64,000 nt of DNA, from the NCBI RefSeq assembly GCF_900103365.1, contig NZ_LT629703.1, positions 7,520,137 through 7,584,136 of the forward strand. Reading direction: 5' to 3'. Origin of the DNA: Afipia sp. GAS231. Its GTDB lineage: Bacteria; Pseudomonadota; Alphaproteobacteria; Rhizobiales; Xanthobacteraceae. The notes under the pieces were generated by a model that had not been told where the DNA came from, searched no databases, and worked only from the letters and a program-made list of their open reading frames with translations. The translations under genes were made by a program, and so were the position numbers. Below are positions 46,739 to 54,597 of the stretch, piece by piece. How positions within the stretch are numbered: the stretch's first letter is position 1; each line of letters starts with the position of its first letter.

Positions 46739-47371
46739 TCAGCTGACGCTTGCGAGCGCGGCGCGGATGCGTTCAGGCGCCCATCGTTTGACCGGCGTCG
46801 GCGGCGTGCCGGGCGACGCAATATCCGTACCTTCGCCTTCGCGCAGGATCACTTGCTGACCCGCGGAGGTCACCGCCACCGAGCCGCGCACAACGAACAC
46901 GCCGAAGCGGTCGTTGCTCGGCCCCGCGAAGAATCGCGTGCCGCGCACCGCGATCAATGCAAAGGGGCTGCGAATTTGCACTCCCGCGCGGCGCGGCTGT
47001 CCATCGAACAGCAACGGCCCTGAGCGCAGCGTCATCTCCCCGCCGGCATCGACAAGAAACCGGTCGATCTTCAGCCGCGCTTGTTCGCCGAGCCTCACCG
47101 TCGTATCGCGGCCGAGCCGCATTCCCAGTCGGGACGCGACGCCGGTCACGACTTCCTCGCTGAGAAAAACTGGCGCGGCCCGATCGAGCGTGCGGCGGAC
47201 CGACTCGAGCTCGGCGAATGCCTCGCCCGTGACGTCTTCGACCGAGCCGACCCGCTCAACTGCACGCGCCGGTCTGAGGGCAAGAATGAATGGGAGTGCC
47301 AGCGCTCCGTGACGGAGAAGCCAGCGTCGATTGCAGGAATGGTCGCGTTTGATCTCGCCAAGTCCGGTCAT
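46739..47371 (-). CDS. FecR-domain secreted protein
   Basis: 210 residues. The N-terminus RRWLLRHGALALPFILAL ... ARA is a signal peptide with a Tat-like Arg pair. The mature protein has the FecR fold: LGRDTTVRLGEQARLKIDRF, GGEMTLRSGPLLFDG, IRSPFALIAVRGTRFF and VVRGSVAVTSAGQQVILREG. Here it is not linked to a sigma factor but precedes a CHASE2 adenylate cyclase on the same strand. Such FecR/CHASE2-cyclase pairs occur in rhizobia. It may supply or shield the ligand for the periplasmic CHASE2 domain. Confidence 0.88.
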   Translation of the reverse strand: MTGLGEIKRDHSCNRRWLLRHGALALPFILALRPARAVERVGSVEDVTGEAFAELESVRRTLDRAAPVFLSEEVVTGVASRLGMRLGRDTTVRLGEQARLKIDRFLVDAGGEMTLRSGPLLFDGQPRRAGVQIRSPFALIAVRGTRFFAGPSNDRFGVFVVRGSVAVTSAGQQVILREGEGTDIASPGTPPTPVKRWAPERIRAALASVS

Positions 47372-47909
47372 CGTCGATCCCCGTCAGCTTGGTGTTCTGG
47401 GCGCAATGTTCGTCATGGTCGCAGATGCGAACGGAGCGTTCTGTTATCTGGTTCACAGAGCGGACGCGGTCCTGCAAAGCAGCGCAGCATCGTCGGCAAG
47501 TTCAATGAACTCCCCGCGCTTCAGCGTGTCAGCGCGCGAGCAATCGTTGCCGGGATGGTCTGCGCAAGGCAACAGCCCCGCGCAACTTCGAGACCGCTCC
47601 AGGCCTTGAAAGCATCCTACCCCAGCGAACGGCGTCCCAAAAGCGGAACACCTGTTCAAGGAAGGGGATCGCGGGTTCCATAGTGCGGGCGACCTGTCTG
47701 GGCAATCCTCAAGCAATAAATGCGGGCTGAAGGCCGGTCGTCTGCTGTGGGTCATTCGCGCCGTTTTGGCCCTTGGCCGCCACTTCCGGTTAGCCCCGAC
47801 TAACGGACATCGTCAGACCGGCCCGGTTTGGCCGGTTCGTGCCATAACCGGAAGTGACGCGTGAGGCGACCTGATGCCCTTAACGGCGTATCAGGATCGA
47901 CCGTTATGG
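47372..47909. other. non-coding stretch with repeat blocks
   Basis: 540 bases without a gene I can support. The last part (47776-47862) belongs to the dispersed repeat family: CACTTCCGGTTAGCC ... TAACGGACATCGTCAGACCGG ... CATAACCGGAAGTGACGCG, with inverted ends ACTTCCGGTTA / TAACCGGAAGT. Confidence 0.45.
47776..47862. repeat. dispersed intergenic repeat with inverted ends
   Basis: CACTTCCGGTTA at the left and TAACCGGAAGTG at the right form a perfect 12-base inverted repeat, with ACGGACATCGTCAGACCGG between. Related blocks occur at 44330 and 48215. It lies just downstream (reverse sense) of the phaR fragment. Confidence 0.6.
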
Positions 47910-48128
47910 CTATCGTGCGCCGTGGGAGTTTTCCTGTTCAAAGATGATATGCGCCAGCACCGATTGGGTGATGTCGGCGCCGGTCTTTGCGTCGTAGACG
48001 AGAAACGTCTTGCCCCGCTTCACCATTGCCGCGAGCTCATCGAGCGTCACAAAGGTGAAGGTGCCAGTATTATAGAGACGCCGGTTCGCGTATTTCTCGA
48101 TGATGGTGGGGCGGTCAGAATTGGCCAT
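47910..48128 (-). pseudogene. phaR: polyhydroxyalkanoate regulator PhaR, truncated N-terminal fragment
   Basis: 72 residues: IIEKYANRRLYNTGTFTFVT, LDELAAMVKRGKTFLVYDAK, ITQSVLAHIIFEQENS, then four unrelated codons and a stop. This is the PHB-accumulation-regulator DNA-binding domain plus the start of the second domain. Full PhaR proteins are about 190 residues, so the C-terminal half is missing. It might still bind DNA, but is best seen as a fragment brought in or left behind by island rearrangement. Confidence 0.85.
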
Positions 48129-48433
48129 CGGCTCACACCCGGAAACCCTGCGGCATTGCCGAGGGGCTTAGGAGCAATTTATCTCACTAAAGGTAGGCAT
48201 TCAACGCGGTTTCAAAGTCCCCGATTTGACCGGCTGATGTCCGCTCCGGGTCCAGATCCGGAAGTCGCGCGTGGTAGCGGAGAAGTCTGTTCTGCCCTCA
48301 GGAGCGGACATGGTCAGAAGGTCAAACGCCAAAGGGCGTTTTCCGCCCGACCGGCTAGTCCGAGAACCGAACTGATAACCAATGCCTAATCGGGTGGCAC
48401 TTGCTTCTCGCCTCTGTAACCGAGCCGAGGAGT
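48129..48433. other. non-coding stretch with repeat blocks
   Basis: About 300 bases. A repeat-like part at 48215-48330 has GATTTGACCGGCTGATGTCCGC, GGAAGTCGCG and AGGAGCGGACATGGTCAGAAGG, related to the dispersed repeats at 44330 and 47776. No gene supported. Confidence 0.4.
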
Positions 48434-48771
48434 ATGGCCATGCAGGATCAAGTGAAAGCTGCCCCCTCGCCCAAGCGAGTGCCGTGGAACAAGGGAAAGC
48501 TGACCGGGGCAAAGCCGCCGCTGCGACCCAAACACGTCTGGTCGATCCGGACTAGCTCCAGATCGATGGCCGCGTTCGGGATCTGGCAATGTTCAATCTG
48601 GCAATCGACAGTAAGCTTCGTGCCTGTGATGTCGTCGCAATCCGAGTCGAGGATAATTGTATCCGAATTGCACGCGCCACGATCGGCACACACGCTCTGC
48701 TTCTCGATAGCAAACAAGGCGCTCACTATAAAAAAGCAGCAGATACGCCCGCTGAGGGTTGGGTTGAATGA
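48434..48771 (+). pseudogene. tyrosine-type phage integrase, N-terminal region, frameshifted
   Basis: First frame: VPWNKGKLTGAKPPLRPKHV then WSIRT. Second frame, shifted by one lost base near 48556: LQIDGRVRDLAMFNLAIDSK then LRACDVVAIRVED. Together they reproduce the start of a known alphaproteobacterial integrase (PWNKG...KPPLRPKHVW...RDLALFNLAIDSKLR). The catalytic C-terminal domain with the Tyr is missing, and the frame ends after degenerate sequence. A second broken integrase of the island. Confidence 0.8.
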
Positions 48772-48799
48772 CGTGCTCGCCGTGCATACAGCATTTGTG

Positions 48800-49381
48800 A
48801 TGAACCCTGCCGGTGGCCTCATCGCGGAACTCGATCTTCGCGAGCTTGCTCAGGTAAGTTTTCCATCCCAGGCCCTAGAAAAATTGGTTTTGGAGAGGTG
48901 CTTCCTCGGCAGCGAAGCAACAGCGACCCTCGTCGCAGTGACCGATGCAACAGGAGACCTGAAGCAATCTCTAGATCTTCGCAATAAACTTACGACGGAA
49001 TTTCGAGAGTCCGGCCCCGATGATCGTCGAGAACGAATCGAACGCTACCTAGGAATTCGGACGGCGGCCGGGCATCGCGACGAGCGCATCAGAAACAACG
49101 TGCTGGCGCTATATGCTCAAACCGATGACTGCATCTTCTTCGCAAGGCGATTGAGTGATCACATCCTCCGGTACGAAAGTCGTCTGCGGAGATCGAAAGG
49201 TTGGAAATACTGGCTGCCAGGCAGGCGGTTGAAGCCCGCCAATTGGTCTAAAGCAGAAGAGGACCATCTTCTCCCTGCTGATTCAGCCTATGTCGCTTGG
49301 ACCAGCGGTTTCGTCAAAGACTTGTCTTTGTGGGAACGGCTTTTCCGACGTCTCAAGAAACGGTGGTTGGAGGGAGCGTAG
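48800..49381 (+). CDS. hypothetical protein, 193 residues (start uncertain)
   Basis: The frame is open upstream through the broken integrase, but the coherent part begins near MNPAGGLIAELDLRELAQVS. It continues with LGSEATATLVAVTDATGDLK and ends LWERLFRRLKKRWLEGA. No family recognised. The first part resembles neither integrase domains nor membrane proteins. A basic Arg/Trp-rich C-terminus may touch nucleic acid or membrane. It might be the C-terminal part of a longer lost gene. Confidence 0.45.
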   Translation: MNPAGGLIAELDLRELAQVSFPSQALEKLVLERCFLGSEATATLVAVTDATGDLKQSLDLRNKLTTEFRESGPDDRRERIERYLGIRTAAGHRDERIRNNVLALYAQTDDCIFFARRLSDHILRYESRLRRSKGWKYWLPGRRLKPANWSKAEEDHLLPADSAYVAWTSGFVKDLSLWERLFRRLKKRWLEGA

Positions 49382-49701
49382 GCGTTTGCCTGATCGTAGT
49401 GGGCGGCGAGAATTTTATCAGCGTAAGCGTTGCTCGCTCTCCATGTCTCCGCTCCATCAGCGCGGAATGCGCTGACGGATGCAGAACCTGAGTCGCGGCG
49501 GACCGGTGGCGACCTACGCCATCGCTTTTCCACGGTGGAAGCGGATTGATTTTGAGTCGCGACCTGCCACCATCCGCTAGTCACCGGGTTGGATGCAGCG
49601 CAGCGAGGTTATAATTTCAGCTTGCGTGGCGGTTAGCGGAGAGGAACACTGAGACCCCGGCTGCAGAGCTATGGGCTAAAGGCCAAACCGAAGGGCCACC
49701 G
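49382..49701. other. non-coding stretch
   Basis: 320 bases with no supported gene. A segment around 49497-49590 (ACGCCATCGCTTTTCCACGG...) recalls IS ends but no inverted partner was found. Confidence 0.3.
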
Positions 49702-50028
49702 ATGGGGTCCAGGAGCACGGAAGACGCTCCTACAAACGTTCCGACCTCGTCGGAAACGGAGGAACCCCACGGACTGGCGCTGCCTGTTCCGGCAAAAGAA
49801 AAGAAGACTGCCGAAGAATTGGCGGCGATGATCCGCCAGGACTTGAGCAGCGTGGACGGCTGCCCTAAGCGCGGAGTCACCGTGACCGTCTACGGTTTCA
49901 ATCCATGGAATTCGATGCTGACGTTTGGCGTCGATGCCGGTCCCGTCCCCAACAAGGCCGACCTACAGAGTTTTTGTGACCTCATCACCGAGCGGTTGAA
50001 GCGGTTGTACGACGTTTCGGGCTTATAG
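49702..50028 (+). CDS. conserved hypothetical protein, 108 residues
   Basis: ATG with AAGGG upstream. The N-terminus is Glu/Thr/Pro-rich; the conserved part is KKTAEELAAMIRQDLSSVDG, CPKRGVTVTVYGFNPWNSML and DLITERLKRLYDV. I recognise this as a small family frequent in Bradyrhizobium with no assigned role. No signal peptide or membrane segment. Surrounded by broken genes but itself apparently intact. Confidence 0.7.
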   Translation: MGSRSTEDAPTNVPTSSETEEPHGLALPVPAKEKKTAEELAAMIRQDLSSVDGCPKRGVTVTVYGFNPWNSMLTFGVDAGPVPNKADLQSFCDLITERLKRLYDVSGL

Positions 50029-50097
50029 GGCTTGGTTCGGGCGGCCTTCGCCCGCCCGCTATTGCCCTCGACCTGCGGTTGCGCTTGGATGTCGGCT

Positions 50098-50481
50098 ATG
50101 GATGCTCGATTAAGGATCGCAATCGCCGCCGCCGTGGTCGGGATACTGCTTTCCGGATGCCGTTCGGACGGTCAGGCAAACAGCCTGCTCGAACAGGCGC
50201 CGATCGATAGCATTTTGCTAAACGGAGACTATCGAAAGATTTCAAGCTGCTCGTATGAGCGCCTCGACCGCGCCGCCGGGAGCGGCATTAAGAAAGTCGA
50301 TCTCGATGGATCGACCAGGCTCGCGTTGGAGTCTGGTGGAGTTCGACACTGGGAATTGCTGTTTAGGCCGGCTGGAAAGAACGAGACAAAAGTCGATTTC
50401 ACCGTCGTACAAACTATGTGGGGACCCGACAGATTGAGCACAGGCAAGATTATGCCGGAGGTCAGGGCCTGCGCTTCTTGA
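50098..50481 (+). CDS. small lipoprotein, 127 residues
   Basis: From the ATG at 50098 (ATG 50089 possible) the N-terminus is a lipoprotein signal: IAIAAAVVGILLSGC with lipobox LSGC. The mature part has LLNGDYRKISSCSYERLDRA, LALESGGVRHWELLFRP and VDFTVVQTMWG. No family recognised. It is probably a membrane-anchored periplasmic protein. Confidence 0.6.
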   Translation: MDARLRIAIAAAVVGILLSGCRSDGQANSLLEQAPIDSILLNGDYRKISSCSYERLDRAAGSGIKKVDLDGSTRLALESGGVRHWELLFRPAGKNETKVDFTVVQTMWGPDRLSTGKIMPEVRACAS

Positions 50482-50556
50482 GTCAGCCCGCTCTCAAGCG
50501 CTTATGATATCCACATCCCCTTCCCTGTACTTTTTCTAGCTCAATGAAGGACGATT

Positions 50557-51027
50557 GTGATGCTTTACGATGCCTATGGTGATGAAAGCCCAGGCCAGCG
50601 CTTTGCCGCCTACGGCACTATTTTAGCGACGACTAATAACCGACAGGGCATTGAAAAAGATATTGCTCGGTTGAAAGTTGACTACGGTTTTAACGAGGAC
50701 GTTCCTCTCCATTGCCGCGTGCTCTTCTCGGGCGCCAGCATCCGAGCTTTCGCACACTTCATGGCCGGGGACTACGCGGCCGGCCTCGATTGGGGACGCC
50801 GCGCGGTGCGTCAGACCCCTGAGCTGGTGGGGTCTTGGCGCGGGCTGGCGCTCTCGGCCGCGATGCTGGGCTATCTGGACGAGGCGCAAGAGGCCGTGGC
50901 AAATGCGCGACGGCTACAGCCTGACTACTCAGTGGGCTGGGTGGACCACGCGTCCCCGTTAGTTCACGCCGCCGACCGTGCCCACTACTGCGATATTCTC
51001 CGACCGGTAGGACTGCCGGAACAATGA
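50557..51027 (+). pseudogene. chimeric ORF: DUF3800-like start fused to the TPR end of an adenylate cyclase
   Basis: 156 codons. Residues 1 to about 60 (MMLYDAYGDESPGQRFAAYG, NRQGIEKDIARLK) look like the start of a DUF3800-family protein (AYGDES motif). From about residue 65 (AHFMAGDYAAGLDWGRRAVR) to the end (DILRPVGLPEQ) it matches the C-terminal TPR region of Bradyrhizobium class III cyclases. The neighbouring cyclase ends in a similar way (GLRKAGLPE). The fusion is in frame and could be expressed, but neither part is complete. Confidence 0.7.
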
Positions 51028-51179
51028 TCTTCGAGCGGCAATCGGAGATTTTTTACGTCCTGCGCCAGTTCGGCGACAGCGTGCGTAAGCCGGTACCGTG
51101 CCGCTCCCTAAGCGGCACCCGGATTTTTCTGACTTCGATACCAACTCTTGTTGTCAAGAAGATATCGAACCTGATCTGG

Positions 51180-52940
51180 TTATTCCGGAAGACCCGCTTT
51201 TCGCAGCCCATCAATCAGGTGCTCCATATCTTCTGCGCGTTTGAGAACGGATACCCGTTTCTGGGTGCCGCTAATGCTGTATCTTGGATTTAGGCGCAGA
51301 ACCTCAGCTGCCTCTGCATGAGCATCTTCCAACCGTCCCAGCTGAGCGTAGGTCGCGGCCAAGAAGGCATGGCCATACTGGTGATTGGGTGCGCGGCCAA
51401 TCGCTTCACTCAACCAGTGTTGCGCATCGTGATACTCTTTAAGGTGATAATGGGCTACGCCCGCCATCAGCGGCGCAAAATGCGGATGGAATGGATCAAG
51501 GCGCATTTGCATCTTGGCGATCGCAATTGCTCTGGTCGGTTCTCCTATCGAGTAAAACACCTGGGCAAGGCGATAGTCCGCGAAAGTGGGGTTTACCGCA
51601 ATCGCTCTTTCGGCGGCGGCAGCAGCTGCGTCGAAGTCGCGTTTGCGGATTATGTTGTACCCCAATTCCGCGTAAGCTTCGGGTAGGCTCGGATTGAGCT
51701 CAATCGCCGTCCGTGCCAATTTGATCGCTCGGTCAAGGGAAGTTGGGTTCAAATATTCGTCGTTCAGGGGATTGAGCCAGGCCACCCGGTGAGTGCTGGC
51801 TAGCATCGCATAGCAACGGGCATACTTCGGATCGATCGATAGCGAATCCGCAAGATGCCGTCGCGCCTCCAATAGATCCTCCAGTTGCCACGACGACTGG
51901 AACGAGACCCAGGCAGCAGCCGCGCGCATGAAATGATCGTAGGCCTGCCAGGTCGCAGGCGGCTTGAGTAAGGTGCGCTCGGCTTCCGCCCTATTCACAT
52001 GCGCGACAAGAATCGCGGCGATTGTGCGCGCGACGTTGTCTTGAATTGCAAATACATCTTTTATCTCCTGGTCATAGCGCTCGGCCCAGCGGTGGATGCC
52101 GGTTCCAGCATCGGTCAGCTGCGCGTTGATGCGGATCCGATCACCGCCCCGACGAACGCTGCCCTCCAAGGCGTACCGAACGCCGAGTTCTCGCCCCACC
52201 TGGCGCAAATCAACCGCCTTGCCCTTGTATCGGAAACTGGAATTGCGGGCGATCACGAACAAGTCGGAAAAGCGGGACAACTCGGTGATAATGTCGTCCG
52301 AAATTCCGTCGGCAAAGTACTCCTGCTCCGGGTCGCCGCTCATATTTTCAAACGCCAGGACAGCTATCGATGGCTTGTCGGGAAGCGCAAGCGCCGGCCG
52401 CGCCGGAGCGTCGTCGAGCCTCACTTGATAGACCCGCACCGGCCGCGCAATGTTCTTCAGCTGTTGCTCGCCTATATCTTCAAATGCGACGTCAAGTTTA
52501 TCCTGCGTATCTTCTCGCACACGGTGCGACACACAGATACCGCCAGGCTCGCAGAGCGCCTCAAGCCGAGCCGCAACGTTGACCCCATCCCCAAAGATAT
52601 CGCCACCTTCTATGATGATGTCGCCAGCATTGATGCCAATACGGAACTCGATCCTCATCTCGGTTGGCACGTCGGTATTTCGGGTGATCATGCCACGCTG
52701 TATCGCAATGGCGCATCGCATCCCATGAACCACGCTTGCAAATTCCACCAATATTCCGTCGCCGGCGCTTCTGATGATGCGCCCGCCGTGCTCTTCGATC
52801 TCGGGATAGAGGAGCGCGGACAGATGTTCGTTCAACCGGGCGTGCGTACCCTCCTCATCAGCACCCATAAGGCGGCTGTAGCCAGCCACATCGGCCACGA
52901 AAATAGCACTCAGTCGTCGTTCAACACGCTCTGCGGCCAT
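51180..52940 (-). CDS. class III adenylate/guanylate cyclase with TolB-like and TPR domains
   Basis: 586 residues from the ATG at 52940. The cyclase domain (about 5-180) has AIFVADVAGYSRLMGADEEG, IRSAGDGILVEFAS and IFGDGVNVAARLEALCEPGG. A TolB/FlgO-like domain follows (SIAVLAFENMSGDPEQEYFA). TPR repeats fill residues 320-586 (ELNPSLPEAYAELGYNIIRK, EAIGRAPNHQYGHAFLAATY). The substrate-specifying Lys/Asp pair is not evident, as in many cytosolic rhizobial cyclases of this architecture, so the activity needs testing. Soluble. Confidence 0.9.
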   Translation of the reverse strand: MAAERVERRLSAIFVADVAGYSRLMGADEEGTHARLNEHLSALLYPEIEEHGGRIIRSAGDGILVEFASVVHGMRCAIAIQRGMITRNTDVPTEMRIEFRIGINAGDIIIEGGDIFGDGVNVAARLEALCEPGGICVSHRVREDTQDKLDVAFEDIGEQQLKNIARPVRVYQVRLDDAPARPALALPDKPSIAVLAFENMSGDPEQEYFADGISDDIITELSRFSDLFVIARNSSFRYKGKAVDLRQVGRELGVRYALEGSVRRGGDRIRINAQLTDAGTGIHRWAERYDQEIKDVFAIQDNVARTIAAILVAHVNRAEAERTLLKPPATWQAYDHFMRAAAAWVSFQSSWQLEDLLEARRHLADSLSIDPKYARCYAMLASTHRVAWLNPLNDEYLNPTSLDRAIKLARTAIELNPSLPEAYAELGYNIIRKRDFDAAAAAAERAIAVNPTFADYRLAQVFYSIGEPTRAIAIAKMQMRLDPFHPHFAPLMAGVAHYHLKEYHDAQHWLSEAIGRAPNHQYGHAFLAATYAQLGRLEDAHAEAAEVLRLNPRYSISGTQKRVSVLKRAEDMEHLIDGLRKAGLPE

Positions 52941-53481
52941 AGATCGCCCCGATCCGATCCGACTTTTGGGGTCTGACTCTATTGTCAGAAGTAGAGCGTG
53001 TCCATTGAGCTCCGAACACATGGCGTCCCTCGACCCGTGCCAGTGGGCGTTCGGAATCGGCGAGTTCGGCAGCGGATCACCGGCAGCATGCCGCCGGCCG
53101 TCTTGGCGAGGCCGTCGCGAATGTTGCCGCCCCGAACGAGCCGAAAGTGCGGTTCTGCTGCTGGGACAGCTGCATCAGGTTAAAGGCCTGGTCGGTTAAC
53201 GTAGCATCGCAGGTGACCGGCCGGCCGTCGCATGGGGTCGTGTACCCATTGGCGAGGCAATACGACTGCCAACTGCCGCTGACGCCCCGATGGGAAGCGC
53301 TGCCATTGTGAGGTCATTGCGGCGCGATCGGCCACTCAAATCATTGTGCGCGTTGGCTATACGAAGAGCATTTCTACCTGTAGTTTTTGCAGGCGAACCG
53401 CGCGCGATGGGCGGCAGGGTCGGCACGTCCCGGAGCAGCTTCAAGATCGCTTGTGATATGCGGCGAAAAGGGATCAGTCAC
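52941..53481. other. largely non-coding stretch
   Basis: 540 bases. On the reverse strand about 53090-53310 is an open stretch (SGSWQSYCLANGYTTPCDGR, TCDATLTDQAFNLMQLSQQQ) without a start or stop in good places; it reads protein-like and may be a gene remnant. No family recognised. Nothing else supported. Confidence 0.35.
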
Positions 53482-54307
53482 GTGCCGAGACTCACGCCGT
53501 TATTTTTTGCCGCGCTTGTGATGCTTTCCAGTCCCGCGCTGCCGAATGATGGCCAGATCACGCTGGTTGTGGGATTTGCGGCAGGGGGGGACCTCTTCAA
53601 CTGCAGCCAGGATCTTTGCTGAATCAGTAGAGCAAATCACGCGAAGCTCAACGGTCGTGGAAAATCGACCTGGTGCGGGAGGAGCGATAGCGGCGGATTG
53701 GGTACTACGGCAAAAGGGGACGCAGACACTCTTATTCATGTCCTCCACGTCGTCGCTCAGAACACCTCCTCAGAGTGGACTCGTGCCCATTGGAGTTTTG
53801 GCGACCTTCTCATACGTTGCTGTCACAAAACGAGAATCTCCTGCGAATCTTGCTGAATACATGAACGGGGCCTCGCGCGAGGAGAATTATCGCACGGTCG
53901 CCACCGCAGGCGCTGGGAGCATTCCCCACCTCATAGGTGCAAAGCTTTTCAGCGATTACGGAGTGCCGATGGTGCACGTGCCCTATCAAGGATCGGCGCC
54001 AGCGATCCTCAGTGTTGCTGGGGGTCACGTAGCGCTTGCGATTGTTCCTTTTCCGGACTTTCTCCCATTCCAGGACTCGCTTCGCATCCTTGCACAGACC
54101 GGCAGCGGGATAGAGACGGAAGGATGGGTCGGCATCTTCGCTCCGCCGGAAACATCATCAGAGGTAGTCGCCCGACTTTCCGAGATTTTCCGGATGCAGG
54201 GCGGCAGTCCCTCTCGAACATGGGACGGAAAAGATGGCGGAGCGCCTGACCGAATTATCTCACTTGGGATGGCAACTTGTAGTATAAGCAAGTCACACCA
54301 GAGATAA
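53482..54307 (+). pseudogene. TctC/Bug-type solute-binding protein, double frameshift
   Basis: Frame one (GTG 53482): signal peptide and QITLVVGFAAGG. After a run of seven G (53584-53590) the sense moves to the next frame: TSSTAARIFAESVEQ, VVENRPGAGGAIAADWVL, VPYQGSAPAILSVAGGHVAL, GWVGIFAPPETSSEVVARLS. Near 54200-54225 it moves again, since the expected family C-terminus (KMAERLTELSHLGWQLVV) is in a third frame. The intact ancestor bound a carboxylate for a tripartite transporter. No tctA/B genes are nearby. Confidence 0.85.
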
Positions 54308-54321
54308 CACGGAGGAACGGC

Positions 54322-54468
54322 CGTGGATTTCATTGAGCGCTGGTTCGGGGTGTCGCCGGACGGTGGTGATGGCACATTAGAACTTCTTTACATCGGAGTG
54401 GGCGTGTTGATCGCGCTCGCTCTCTTTAGGTGGATTGTGCATCGCGTGAAATACCGCCGGTCTGGTTA
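54322..54468 (+). CDS. small membrane protein, 48 residues
   Basis: GTG start with GGAGGA upstream. The product starts MDFIERWFGVSPDGGDGTLE followed by one helix (LYIGVGVLIALALFRWIV) and a basic tail (HRVKYRRSG). I recall similar 'FIERWFGxSPDGG' small proteins in Bradyrhizobium but cannot verify it here. A good ribosome-binding site and positive-inside topology make it likely real. The long propeller gene starts 129 bases later. Confidence 0.65.
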
Positions 54469-54597
54469 GCGAAGCCGCTAGCGGCTCAATCCCTACACTG
54501 GGACCTTTGGATATGGCGCAGCAGAGGAGCCGCATCAGCACAATTGCGATGTGAGGCGCGTGGCATGCGCCACCGATGGCTGCAGAGGGAGCGCAGT

